Positions 33,283-41,463 of a DNA stretch of 64,000 nt are shown in pieces. The notes beneath the pieces are model-generated. The model searched no databases and was not told the origin of the DNA. It saw nothing but the letters and a program-made list of their open reading frames with translations. The translations under genes and the position numbers were made by a program. Every line of letters starts with the position of its first letter. The stretch's first letter is position 1. The DNA lies in assembly GCA_019637955.1 (NCBI GenBank), contig JAHBUS010000008.1, forward strand, positions 157,997-221,996, given 5' to 3'. Origin of the DNA: Pseudobdellovibrionaceae bacterium (GTDB lineage Bacteria > Bdellovibrionota > Bdellovibrionia > Bdellovibrionales > Bdellovibrionaceae).

Positions 33283-33422
33283 TATCGCAGAACTCTGTAT
33301 GGAAGTGAATTGGCGGATTTGAAGGGTATTCAACAATTCCGCTAGGTTAGGCACTCAGTAAGATTCTACTAAGACCAACCTATTAGTCAATAGTGACGAC
33401 GCTGTTGGGGCGGTGCGAATCC
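33283..33422. other. Chromosome / conjugative-element junction region
   Basis: This 140-bp gene-free stretch between the FG-GAP lipoprotein gene and the integrase gene must contain the left attachment site. It holds a small inverted repeat, CTATT-AGTC-AATAG (33380-33393). I could not find a matching direct repeat near the presumed right end around 51.63-51.76 kb. Confidence 0.4.
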
Positions 33423-34580
33423 TCATCCTGCTTTGGCCTTCTCGTGTTCGCTTGTGAACATCGCGGCGGCTTTTTCAAAGACTTGGATCGCTGGCAAAAC
33501 TTGAAGGCTGTCGGTTGCTCCCTTCACCTCAATCCCTGCAAGTCGGATATACCGTTGCATGGTTTCAAGGTCGCGCCAGCCACAGATTTTTTGAATCTGG
33601 ATCGGCGGGACTCCATTTCTGATGAGCTGTGTCGCAAAACACGCTCTCAGCGTATGGAACTTGATTGAAGGTAGCCCAATACCTGCACAGAACTCTCTTA
33701 AGATTCTGGCTTGTTCACCCTGATCCCACCTTGGGAGCCTTGGCAAAATCTCTTTCCGATTCCCTGCGTCCGCTTTGATCTCAGCTAAGAGACTCAGCAG
33801 CTCGTTTGAAATTGGAATCTTCCGCCAATAACCCGCCTTGGTTGATTTCACTTTCTTGGTCGCGGTGTTGTAGGACTTCGTGAGATTGATCTCCCGATTT
33901 TCCCAATCAACGTCCGCCCACAAGAGGGCGTTCAATTCTCCATTTCGACAACCTGTTAAGACAGCCATTGCCCAAACTGGATACCATGCGTGCTTAAGAG
34001 CACGTGATTCAGCGAGAAGCTGTTTGATCTCTTGAATGTTCAAGATTTCAGGCTTCTTTTCTTCTTCACGCCCAAGACTGATACCATGTGCAGGACTTCT
34101 CTCGATCCCAGAAACAATCCGATGATCTATGCCGTAAGTGAACACGCGGTTGATAATGACTTTGATGACGTTCCGATGGCTGTTCGAGGTTCCGTTGACT
34201 TTCGCCTGTTCCAGAATCTCGATGACATCGGCTCGGCAAACTTCATTCGCTGGACGTTTCCACCAGCAACCTGTGTGCTTCCTTAAAACGGCGATGTAAT
34301 CCTTGCGTGTGCGTTCATTGAGTCCTGAGTGATGATCTCTTAGATACAACTCCCAGCTCTCAACAAGTGCGCCCCATGTTTCGCCTTGGTTCTCTAGCCG
34401 TAAAATCTCAGCGTGACACTCACGCCGAAGATTTACTTCTTCTCGTTCTGCAATTTTTTGCGTCTTACATCCAAACTTCCACCGCTGAACACGGACGGAC
34501 GACTTGGTTTTACTCTTCACACTTACATAGGCTTTCCAAAGACGCTCTCCGTCTTCGGACTGATACTCGATGACTGACAT
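33423..34580 (-). CDS. Tyrosine site-specific recombinase (integrase)
   Basis: This 385-residue phage-type integrase has an N-terminal arm-binding domain, a SAM-like core-binding domain (~75-160) and a C-terminal catalytic domain. Catalytic residues are visible: Arg in T-G-C-R-N-G-E-L, the H-x-x-R box in H-T-L-R-A-C-F-A, Trp in C-G-W-R-D and the Tyr nucleophile in M-Q-R-Y-I-R. It sits at the left end of the transfer gene block, transcribed toward the junction, and presumably integrates and excises the conjugative element. The excisionase-like gene is directly upstream. Confidence 0.93.
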   Translation of the reverse strand: MSVIEYQSEDGERLWKAYVSVKSKTKSSVRVQRWKFGCKTQKIAEREEVNLRRECHAEILRLENQGETWGALVESWELYLRDHHSGLNERTRKDYIAVLRKHTGCWWKRPANEVCRADVIEILEQAKVNGTSNSHRNVIKVIINRVFTYGIDHRIVSGIERSPAHGISLGREEEKKPEILNIQEIKQLLAESRALKHAWYPVWAMAVLTGCRNGELNALLWADVDWENREINLTKSYNTATKKVKSTKAGYWRKIPISNELLSLLAEIKADAGNRKEILPRLPRWDQGEQARILREFCAGIGLPSIKFHTLRACFATQLIRNGVPPIQIQKICGWRDLETMQRYIRLAGIEVKGATDSLQVLPAIQVFEKAAAMFTSEHEKAKAG

Positions 34581-34595
34581 AAAATACTCCTTCGA

Positions 34596-34808
34596 TTAAA
34601 AAGAAGGTTTTACGAGTCGTTCAAGATCAGTTCTTAGGAAGCGCAAACGGTTTCGGAATCTGTAGGACTTCAGTTGTCCCCGCCAAACCATGTTTCTGAT
34701 TTGGCCCACCGAAACTCGCAAGTAAAACGCAGCTTCACGAGCGTTCATCCACTTTAACTTGTCAAAGAGCAGAGCGGAGGATGATTCCTCCACCAATGAT
34801 TTCACCAT
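34596..34808 (-). CDS. Excisionase-like helix-turn-helix protein
   Basis: This 70-residue protein has an HTH_17/MerR-like winged helix (W-M-N-A-R-E-A-A-F-Y-L-R-V-S ... G-Q-L-K-S-Y-R-F-R-N-R-L-R-F), as in Xis/AlpA-type recombination directionality factors. ATG 34808 is preferred, with GGGGA ahead; an upstream ATG at 34832 has no ribosome-binding site. It lies 15 bp upstream of the integrase gene, the usual position for an excisionase. Confidence 0.82.
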   Translation of the reverse strand: MVKSLVEESSSALLFDKLKWMNAREAAFYLRVSVGQIRNMVWRGQLKSYRFRNRLRFLRTDLERLVKPSF

Positions 34809-34886
34809 AGCAAAATCCCCATGAAATTTCAAGAAATTGGGTGCGATGGTGGGACGAAAATCAGAGGCACAGTGAGGGCATTTTCC

Positions 34887-35306
34887 CTATGAAAAATCAC
34901 TCGTCGGAGTGGTCACAGGATCAACAGAAACGCCCTCTGTTGAGCTTGATTTCGGCGAGCGTGGCTTGCGTGGTTTCTTGGGTTTTACGCTCTGCTCGTC
35001 GGTCATTAGCTCTTGGAGTGAGACTGTTTCGCCACGACCTTTTGCGTCTCGGACTCGCTTGAGGGCCTGTTTCAAAAATCGCTCTTGGTCGAAGAATTGT
35101 GCCGACAGACCTTCGATGGATTTTGCGTCCAGCTTCTCAGGCGCGTTCATGATGTACCAATTCAGAATGTCCTTTCTGAACAGTGAGACACCAGCCTTGG
35201 AGTCTTGCGCTTGTTTGATCCAGCCATCGACGCGCTTCATGGCTTCCTCGTACAACGTCACGCGGTCATATTTTGGAATCCGTCTCTTCTTGGTTTCATC
35301 CGACAT
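34887..35306 (-). CDS. Hypothetical basic protein of the transfer region
   Basis: This 139-residue helical, charged protein has a Lys/Pro/Arg/Ser-rich C-terminal tail (K-P-K-K-P-R-K-P-R-S-P). Its size, charge and position between the excisionase and the nuclease-like gene suggest a DNA-binding mobilisation accessory, but no MobC-type motif is certain. ATG 35306 is preceded by GGAGGG and overlaps by 1 nt the end of the lipoprotein gene. Confidence 0.55.
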   Translation of the reverse strand: MSDETKKRRIPKYDRVTLYEEAMKRVDGWIKQAQDSKAGVSLFRKDILNWYIMNAPEKLDAKSIEGLSAQFFDQERFLKQALKRVRDAKGRGETVSLQELMTDEQSVKPKKPRKPRSPKSSSTEGVSVDPVTTPTSDFS

Positions 35307-35527
35307 TATTCCGCCCTCCAAGTCGCGGGCTTTTCGATGATGTAGATGTAATGACCCTCTACATAGCGGTCGGCTTCAATCTTGTCTGGAATCCAGAGTG
35401 TTTTGACTTCAGCGTTTCTCAAAGATGGTGGGAGCTTCTTGTCTCCGTTGGGCGCGGGTTTCTTATTGATGGTGGAACAACCAATCAACAGAGATACAAA
35501 TAAGGAGCTTAAACTCATTTTTTTCAT
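35306..35527 (-). CDS. Small lipoprotein of the transfer region (possible VirB7-type)
   Basis: This 73-residue protein has a lipoprotein signal L-L-I-G-C (C17) and a mature part ending R-Y-V-E-G-H-Y-I-Y-I-I-E-K-P-A-T-W. Short lipoproteins of this size serve as the VirB7/TraV outer-membrane subunit in type IV secretion, and no other VirB7 candidate is present. However, its distance from the virB9/virB10-like genes leaves an exclusion or unrelated role possible. Confidence 0.6.
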   Translation of the reverse strand: MKKMSLSSLFVSLLIGCSTINKKPAPNGDKKLPPSLRNAEVKTLWIPDKIEADRYVEGHYIYIIEKPATWRAE

Positions 35528-35624
35528 GCGGAAATTTCCTCCGAGCTAGAACAGATATGGATTTGAGAGCGTGAGATTTGAATGATGTTGGGGAGAGATG
35601 CGGATTTTGAGGTTGATACCGTAT

Positions 35625-36530
35625 TCAAGCGCGAAATCTCGAATTTTTGACGGACGCAGAAGTCTCTGAATTGAATCGTTTTATTTGAAAGTTGAGCATT
35701 CTTTCGACGTAGCCATAGCCAGGGCTTGGCAACGGCATGGCTATGGGCTGGCAACGACGAGCATTTTCTAAAAAGTTATGGATCGACATTCCGACATTCG
35801 GGCCAAAAAAAATCACGGAAGCCCAGCCAGATTTTTTGAGATCATCGAGAAGCACGAAATTATGGATATCACGATAAGTAATAGTGGCCGCTTGAAACGC
35901 ATTCACTATTGAGCTGGCCTGACTCCTCTTTTGAACAATCCAAAGAACAGAGCAGATGCTTTCCTGTTCGGAGTAGAACGCTCCAAGGCTCTTGTAGTCA
36001 TCACTTCGTTTTCGGCTCAATTCGAGTTCAAGAGCGACGAGCGTCTTCGCCTTAGTTTCGGGAAAATACCAGACACCATCGGGCTTGTGTGATTGTAGGG
36101 GCGTTGCCCATTTGGGAAGATCGTCGCTATCAATTCGACGTAACTCCTGCTCGGTTACGAAGCGCACATCTGGTGCCGAACCCTTCTGAATCCACTCGCC
36201 GTAGTGAATTGCTGTCACATGGAGATCATGCGTGATGCTCTCTGAAGCAAAGCCCTCTTCCTTAAGTGCCAAAAGATTTTGTCGGATCGCCTTGAAGCCT
36301 TTAGCTGTTAGTACCCACGCACGAAAATTTCCTGATTCGTCTGAGCGCGTATCTACACAGCCCTTCTTTTTTAGCTTAGAAAGTCGCGCATAGGCGGTAA
36401 ACGTCTTCCATTTGAAATCAGGTTCAAAACGAAAAAAGATGACAGATGTTGAAGCGACCTTTACGCGCCAGAGAAATTGAAGAATGGAACGCTCATCGTC
36501 CGAAAGTGAAAGATATTTTTTCTTACTCAT
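35625..36530 (-). CDS. Replication-relaxation family protein with PD-(D/E)XK-like motif
   Basis: The 301-residue protein has an N-terminal winged HTH (~10-85; L-S-D-D-E-R-S-I-L-Q-F-L-W) and a C-terminal alpha/beta domain. The C-terminal motif K-P150-D151-G ... A-L-E168-L-E170-L-S-R-K174 fits the pattern of PD-(D/E)XK nucleases. The architecture resembles the replication-relaxation family found in conjugative elements and plasmids. Its start overlaps the FtsK-like gene end by 4 nt. No HUH relaxase exists in the element, so this protein is the best candidate for DNA nicking at oriT; this is inference. Confidence 0.65.
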   Translation of the reverse strand: MSKKKYLSLSDDERSILQFLWRVKVASTSVIFFRFEPDFKWKTFTAYARLSKLKKKGCVDTRSDESGNFRAWVLTAKGFKAIRQNLLALKEEGFASESITHDLHVTAIHYGEWIQKGSAPDVRFVTEQELRRIDSDDLPKWATPLQSHKPDGVWYFPETKAKTLVALELELSRKRSDDYKSLGAFYSEQESICSVLWIVQKRSQASSIVNAFQAATITYRDIHNFVLLDDLKKSGWASVIFFGPNVGMSIHNFLENARRCQPIAMPLPSPGYGYVERMLNFQIKRFNSETSASVKNSRFRA

Positions 36531-37990
36531 AGACCAGCCTCGTCGAAATCTTTGCTTGTATTATCGGGAGGCACGACCGGATTCGGAGTGACAACTTTCT
36601 TCTCTCGCATCGGACTCAACAGCTCCTCGATTTTCTCGTCAGACAATAAGGGCACTTGCACCTCTGTCATCGCAATGCCGTCGCGCCAGATAGCGCGGCC
36701 CTTGATGTCAGGAAGGTCAGCCGCACGAACACTATCTAAAATCGTCATGCTGGATGCGTTGTCGGGCATTTGGAAACAGAGACGGCCTTGCAGGTTGGTC
36801 TTGATCGTTCCGTCGATAACCTTCACATCGGGGCGTTGTGTAGAAACGATGACATGAACACCGACGGCACGTCCTTGTGCCGCTAGTTGTGCGACGATCC
36901 TGCGGGCCTTTGATGCGCCTTCGGCGTTTAGCTCCGCGCCAACAAGGAATAGTTCTGCGGCCTCATCCACTATGACAACGTGACGGCCAATGTCTTTGTC
37001 GGACTTAACTTGCTCCGTCCATTTCTTCTTATCTTTAGGGAGAGCGAAAAATTCCTCAATCTTGTGACAGCCATTCGCCAGGAGGAAATTTGCGCGCTCG
37101 GCTATCTTTTTTTGAAGGCGAGCTAATTTTTCCACCGCCTCTTGTGGGCGAGTGATGACTTTAACTCTCGGCAAGTTATGAAACTGGATCGACTCAAGAC
37201 CATTTTTAAGGTCTATCAGCGTGAACTCACACGAACTGTTGTTCAAGTAGAGGGTCGAGATGAATTGCTTGAGATAAGTCGATTTACCAGAGTTACTCGT
37301 CCCTGCGATCAATAGGTGCGGAGTTGTCTCAAGGTTTGAACGCTTCTCGCCTGTGCGCGTGTTGCCGACTATAAAATCATAGTGCCTGTATCCATAAGGA
37401 CTTTCCAAGTTGATGATCTTAGGAATGTCTTTTTCGGAATACTTAATTTTGATGAGCCCTTTCCTGCGCTCATCCTTCATTTCTTCGATGAATCCAAAAA
37501 CATCCGTCTCTAGTTTTTCGCGGGCTTGCTTAAATGCGGAGAGAGGAACTCCATTCATTGAAAGCACCATTTCGCGCACGCCAGAATCAATCGGATGATC
37601 CGCGACAAATGAAGGCACTCGGCCCATATTCGTCTTGAGTCCCGCTTCAACAAATATGCTCGTCAGAGTCGAGAGAAGCCTATTCAGCTTCACAGCCTCT
37701 CGAATCCCCCAGAAGAAAAATCCAGAAACAAGCAAGACTGCTTGCAGCGACCAATAAATGATCGGGTGATTGTACGGATAAAGAAAGGACAGGTGAGCTT
37801 TCTTTAGGAGCCACTCATCAACTCCAAGGGCGACACCAACACTGACTATCAATGCCCACGCTCCGCACTCGAAGTAGGGGATCGTACCTTTGCGTACCCC
37901 ATGAACGATCTCAATGAATGGCCGTGTGACACGATTGAATGTCTTGATGAGTTCACCAAGGTTGTCTCGCTTTTCAGTTTTGGTTTTCAA
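36527..37990 (-). CDS. FtsK/SpoIIIE-type DNA translocase, likely conjugative coupling protein
   Basis: The 487-residue protein has two N-terminal transmembrane helices (~41-58 and ~77-95) followed by an FtsK-type motor domain. Walker A is A-G-T-S-N-S-G-K-S-T (229-238), Walker B is V-V-I-V-D-E-A-A-E (~335), and S-T-Q-R-P-D-V is typical of FtsK/TcpA. It would deliver DNA to the type IV channel in place of VirD4. There is no gamma domain for KOPS recognition. It lies directly 3' of the virB10-like gene with no gap, in the same operon. Confidence 0.88.
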   Translation of the reverse strand: MKTKTEKRDNLGELIKTFNRVTRPFIEIVHGVRKGTIPYFECGAWALIVSVGVALGVDEWLLKKAHLSFLYPYNHPIIYWSLQAVLLVSGFFFWGIREAVKLNRLLSTLTSIFVEAGLKTNMGRVPSFVADHPIDSGVREMVLSMNGVPLSAFKQAREKLETDVFGFIEEMKDERRKGLIKIKYSEKDIPKIINLESPYGYRHYDFIVGNTRTGEKRSNLETTPHLLIAGTSNSGKSTYLKQFISTLYLNNSSCEFTLIDLKNGLESIQFHNLPRVKVITRPQEAVEKLARLQKKIAERANFLLANGCHKIEEFFALPKDKKKWTEQVKSDKDIGRHVVIVDEAAELFLVGAELNAEGASKARRIVAQLAAQGRAVGVHVIVSTQRPDVKVIDGTIKTNLQGRLCFQMPDNASSMTILDSVRAADLPDIKGRAIWRDGIAMTEVQVPLLSDEKIEELLSPMREKKVVTPNPVVPPDNTSKDFDEAGL

Positions 37991-38887
37991 TCAGCCCCCA
38001 TTGTCAGCGAAGAATAAGAAAAACTCTGTTCCGGCCTTTACCTCTATCACGGGCGCAGAGTTTTTATATTCAGATGCAATTTGGTTCGATTGTTCGAGCG
38101 CAGATTCGGCGGCCCCACTCAAGAAAGCATTTTTCATCGTGGGCTTTTTGACGGCGACACCAGATTGACCTTCTGTTTCTTGAAGGGCGGTTGTCGCCCC
38201 CGCAACAAACTTGAGTCCGACATTCGCCGCAAGCTTGATGGCACGACTTGCAACCTTGGAACCCTTAAGCCCCATCGTCTTGTCCGAGCTATCGGCGGCC
38301 TCCGCCGCCACTTGTGAAACGTCACCCTCTTTGTGGAGAACTTTCGTGAACGTGACAAAGAGGCGATCTTCCGTCGAAGACCCACGCCCTAGAATGGTTG
38401 ACCCTGCCTCGATCAAGGTTTCGCCATTCACGCGCACAGCATCTTTCAAGATGGCCTTCACCGATCCGTTGGATGCCCCTGTCACCAGCTCGGCGCGAGC
38501 AAGAGTCCCTGACGGAATCTCGACATTCCTCGACCGAGTAATGAGTTTAGGTCCCGCAAGTTTGAGAGGTGTACCAGCTTGCGGTGAGCGGCGTTTTTCA
38601 TCCAGTCGTTTTGCATCGTCGGTGCGGGAGTAGCCGTTCGCGGTGGGATCAACTTGCGCCTCGCCAATAGTGGGAATGGACATCGGGACCGATAGCTCGA
38701 TCTCTTTTTCGGGTTCGCCACGAAAAAACGAGATGGCGATGGCCACGAGAGCCATCAGTATTCCCATGACCTTAAATCGCGTCCCTTGGTTCGCTTCGCG
38801 CCGAATGTAGCTGAAATTCTCAAGAAAGGTCTTTTTCGCCGTACCCTCCGAGATCATCTCTACAGTTTCCACCTTGTCGGACTTCAT
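37991..38887 (-). CDS. VirB10/TrbI-like type IV secretion protein
   Basis: This 298-residue protein has a cytoplasmic N-terminus, one transmembrane helix (~40-57), a Pro/Ser-containing linker and a C-terminal beta-barrel domain. The latter contains I-P-S-G-T-L-A-R-A-E-L-V-T-G and a late V-I-E-V-K-A-G-T-E-F-F-L-F, the VirB10 signature. VirB10 spans the periplasm and links the inner-membrane motors to the outer-membrane core. It overlaps the virB9-like gene by 4 nt. Confidence 0.88.
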   Translation of the reverse strand: MKSDKVETVEMISEGTAKKTFLENFSYIRREANQGTRFKVMGILMALVAIAISFFRGEPEKEIELSVPMSIPTIGEAQVDPTANGYSRTDDAKRLDEKRRSPQAGTPLKLAGPKLITRSRNVEIPSGTLARAELVTGASNGSVKAILKDAVRVNGETLIEAGSTILGRGSSTEDRLFVTFTKVLHKEGDVSQVAAEAADSSDKTMGLKGSKVASRAIKLAANVGLKFVAGATTALQETEGQSGVAVKKPTMKNAFLSGAAESALEQSNQIASEYKNSAPVIEVKAGTEFFLFFADNGG

Positions 38888-39309
38888 TTTTTCCCCTTTG
38901 CCTTCGCTGGCGGAGGCGATACTGCGGGCTTGGGCTCGATGGCATCCAGCACGCGGATCACAGGGCTTCCACCTTGGGGAGACGTAACCAAGTCAAAGCT
39001 AAACCGCCGACCGTAGAGATAGACGAATAGGTTTGAGCGTGCGGCGGTGTTGAGTGGCGAAATAGCGAGATCGCTTTCGACATACTCGATGCCAAAAGTT
39101 CCAGCTCGCCCAAGAATGACTTTCGTGGGCTTGATCGGAAAACTTAGCACCGTCCCGCGAGTCGAGATCAGCACTCTGCCGATGGTTTTCTCGTCGAGCC
39201 AAATGATCTTCGCCTCTTCTGCAAAAGCGTTGATGGTGAATGACGTCAGCAGTACCAAAATGAGTGTGAAGAAAAATAGTTCCGACCGCTTTTGATTCTT
39301 ACTTGCCAT
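38884..39309 (-). CDS. Short VirB9/TraK-like type IV secretion protein
   Basis: This 141-residue exported protein has a signal peptide (~10-31, ending A-F-A) and a segment I-S-P-L-N-T-A-A-R-S-N-L-F-V-Y-L-Y-G-R-R-F that fits the N-terminal domain of VirB9. It lacks the C-terminal domain that binds VirB7, so it is about half the usual length. The C-terminus is proline/lysine rich. ATG 39309 is chosen; it overlaps the virB8-like gene by 11 nt. Position between B8 and B10 supports the call. Confidence 0.75.
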   Translation of the reverse strand: MASKNQKRSELFFFTLILVLLTSFTINAFAEEAKIIWLDEKTIGRVLISTRGTVLSFPIKPTKVILGRAGTFGIEYVESDLAISPLNTAARSNLFVYLYGRRFSFDLVTSPQGGSPVIRVLDAIEPKPAVSPPPAKAKGKK

Positions 39310-39844
39310 CTTTCTTGTCCTCCGTCTTGATAGGAACCACTCGCAACACGACAAGGCCATAAGGATTGCCGCTTGTGCGCGTAGCTTTTGCGATGGTGAC
39401 GGTCATGGGCATCTGAAACGCCGATCTGATTTTTCCGACAGACAAGATGCGGTCAGTGTCCACAAGATAGCCGTCGCCCTGCTTGGTGACGGAGTTCACG
39501 ACGACACTTTGCTTGATGTCCCTTCGCTTTAGTTCGACCTGCTCGCTATCGCGGGCCTTCAGTTCCTCCAAAGCAAAGTAGTCATTGACCACAATGGCAC
39601 TAGAGTTGAATCTCTCGGCGACAGTTTCTCTCAAAAAAGCCTCAATCTCTTGCGGGGTCTGAACTTGTGACTGCGTTGGTGCAATCGTAGAAAAACAACC
39701 GCGCTCAATCACAAGCGGCTCTTTGAAGGCAAACTTCAGCGCGATCATCAAAATGACCACACAAACAAAGGTGACACCGATCACGGCGAATCGAAGGACG
39801 TTATTTTGTTTGGCAACGTCGGCCCAAGCCTGAGATAAACGCAT
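39299..39844 (-). CDS. VirB8/TraE-like type IV secretion protein
   Basis: The 181-residue protein has a short cytoplasmic N-terminus, one transmembrane helix (~18-40) and a periplasmic domain of the VirB8/TraE kind. The call rests on topology, size and location between VirB6- and VirB9-like genes. Sequence resemblance to TraE is suggestive only. VirB8 proteins nucleate assembly of the inner-membrane complex. Confidence 0.75.
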   Translation of the reverse strand: MRLSQAWADVAKQNNVLRFAVIGVTFVCVVILMIALKFAFKEPLVIERGCFSTIAPTQSQVQTPQEIEAFLRETVAERFNSSAIVVNDYFALEELKARDSEQVELKRRDIKQSVVVNSVTKQGDGYLVDTDRILSVGKIRSAFQMPMTVTIAKATRTSGNPYGLVVLRVVPIKTEDKKDGK

Positions 39845-39898
39845 AAGACTTCCTCTCGTTCAAAATCGTTTTAGATATTCAGCGACAGCGTGACGTTT

Positions 39899-40768
39899 CT
39901 ACGTCTTGGGTTTCGGCGGTTCTTTTTTGTCAGGCCGAGGGAACGCCTTAGCCGCACCAGTTCCAGCGGAAACACCCATCGAAACGCCTTTCTTGGCGAC
40001 CAATGACGGACTAAATGTAGCGGCCATTGCGGCGGTCCCGATGGCAGAGCTTGCCATTGACGACAATCCTTTAGAGGCCAACGCGCTCACAACAATCGGT
40101 GTTGCGAGTAGTGAGAGGGCCAGAATCAGGTTGAACGAAATCACGGTGAGGAAATTGATGTCGGTTTTGTTCATGTCACTCAAAGCACTACTCCAAAGAA
40201 GTGCTGCGAGCGTTGCCCACACAATTTTCCACATGCAGACTTCGATCAGCGTCCGATAGAGTGCCTTGGTCGCACCCGCCGTCGCTGGCAAAATAAAAAA
40301 CGCAATCAGGATCGGCGAAAACACATAGAGAATCGTCCAAACATAGATGACCCCAGCATTTGTGATGAAAACTGAGATGTAGAGGATGAAGAATGTCACG
40401 AAGGAAAAAAGCATGATGATGCTATCCTTCACCGCCGTCCAACTCCAAACCATCGTGTCTAGTTTTTCCTTCATTCTGGCGGTGACGAGGTTAAAGTTGT
40501 TGTAATCGCCAATGCGGTTAGCGAGTGCGTCTGTAACGTCGCTCAAGGTGTTAGTCACTTCGGGATAACTGTGCAGTAAGAGGGCGGCGATCAGCACACG
40601 GCCAATCAGTTCAGGCGTGAACGCCATCCCACCAATCGGCAGCTTGAAGTATTCGCTTATCACTCCGATCAAAACCAGCACGACAGCAAGTCCATAAAAC
40701 ACCGACTCAAAGAGGGCGTGGATACTCCGCGCCTCCTGAGCAAGCCATGATAAATCAGTCATGTTCAA
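39899..40768 (-). CDS. VirB6/TrbL-like inner-membrane channel protein
   Basis: This 289-residue protein has five or six membrane helices, including L-F-S-F-V-T-F-F-I-L-Y-I-S-V-F and the family-typical V-F-S-P-I-L-I-A-F-F-I-L-P-A-T. It ends in a low-complexity Ala/Gly/Ser and Lys/Pro tail. VirB6 forms the inner-membrane part of the DNA path. It overlaps the virB5-like gene end by 4 nt and is followed by a 54-bp gap before virB8. Confidence 0.85.
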   Translation of the reverse strand: MNMTDLSWLAQEARSIHALFESVFYGLAVVLVLIGVISEYFKLPIGGMAFTPELIGRVLIAALLLHSYPEVTNTLSDVTDALANRIGDYNNFNLVTARMKEKLDTMVWSWTAVKDSIIMLFSFVTFFILYISVFITNAGVIYVWTILYVFSPILIAFFILPATAGATKALYRTLIEVCMWKIVWATLAALLWSSALSDMNKTDINFLTVISFNLILALSLLATPIVVSALASKGLSSMASSAIGTAAMAATFSPSLVAKKGVSMGVSAGTGAAKAFPRPDKKEPPKPKT

Positions 40769-41463
40769 AACCTCGGAAGTTTATAGTCAGGGCTTTGGGT
40801 CTTTAGCGAATCACCGAGCTGTCCCGAAATATCGATCATGTGACGCGTCATTTCTTTTTCTCTATGATTCTGTAAGGCCAACGCCTGCGCCTGAATTTTG
40901 AGTCCTGTTGCTTGGGTCCGAAGACTTTGATTCATCACGGTCAACATCACGCCGAGACTTTCTGCGGTGAGCTTTTGTGCGCCGCCAGGGGAAACCGCGT
41001 GACTATATTGCTTGATGGCTTCGCCGATCTTGTCGATGTCCGACGTGTACTTATAGATCGAATTATTGAGCGAAATCGCCTCAGCAACGCTTTGATCGGT
41101 GTCTCGCTGCACTCTTGCATCTTGCGAAGGCGTTATCGCTCCGTAGATTTGCTCAAGACCGCGAAGGGCTTGGTCGATCCTGTCCCAATCTTTGTAAAGA
41201 CCTGGGTCGATATTGGGATAGATCGTTCTTACAATTCCAAGCGAGTCGTTAATCCCGCGATTGATCTCCCGAATCAGATTCAAATTATCCCGTCCATTGC
41301 CGAGAATCTCTTTCAGTTGGGCGAGCTGTTGCACGGCATTCGCCAAAATCTGTGCGAGATAAATAAGATCGCCGCCCCACATATCAGCGCGACCAGTCGT
41401 CGGCGTGAACACCAACGCCAGAGCCATCAGATGAACAAGAACCGCTTTCTTAAATTTACTCAC
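40765..41463 (-). CDS. VirB5/TrbJ-like type IV secretion protein
   Basis: This 232-residue exported helical protein has a signal peptide ending G-R-A-D (~27), followed by long amphipathic helices (A-Q-I-L-A-N-A-V-Q-Q-L-A-Q-L-K) and a conserved-looking M-L-T-V-M-N-Q-S-L-R. VirB5/TrbJ proteins act as a minor pilus-tip component or in mating-pair formation. Both ends overlap neighbours by 4 nt. Confidence 0.82.
   Translation of the reverse strand: MSKFKKAVLVHLMALALVFTPTTGRADMWGGDLIYLAQILANAVQQLAQLKEILGNGRDNLNLIREINRGINDSLGIVRTIYPNIDPGLYKDWDRIDQALRGLEQIYGAITPSQDARVQRDTDQSVAEAISLNNSIYKYTSDIDKIGEAIKQYSHAVSPGGAQKLTAESLGVMLTVMNQSLRTQATGLKIQAQALALQNHREKEMTRHMIDISGQLGDSLKTQSPDYKLPRF

Noticed and set aside
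35705..35745. Inverted repeat CCATAGCCA ... TGGCTATGG as possible origin of transfer
   Set aside because: It lies inside the coding sequence of the replication-relaxation protein and encodes its residues P-S-P-G-Y-G-Y; it may be incidental.
35524..35754. Minus-strand open frame of 76 codons next to the replication-relaxation gene
   Set aside because: It overlaps the C-terminal part of the better-supported 35625-36530 gene, and its composition looks like chance reading.
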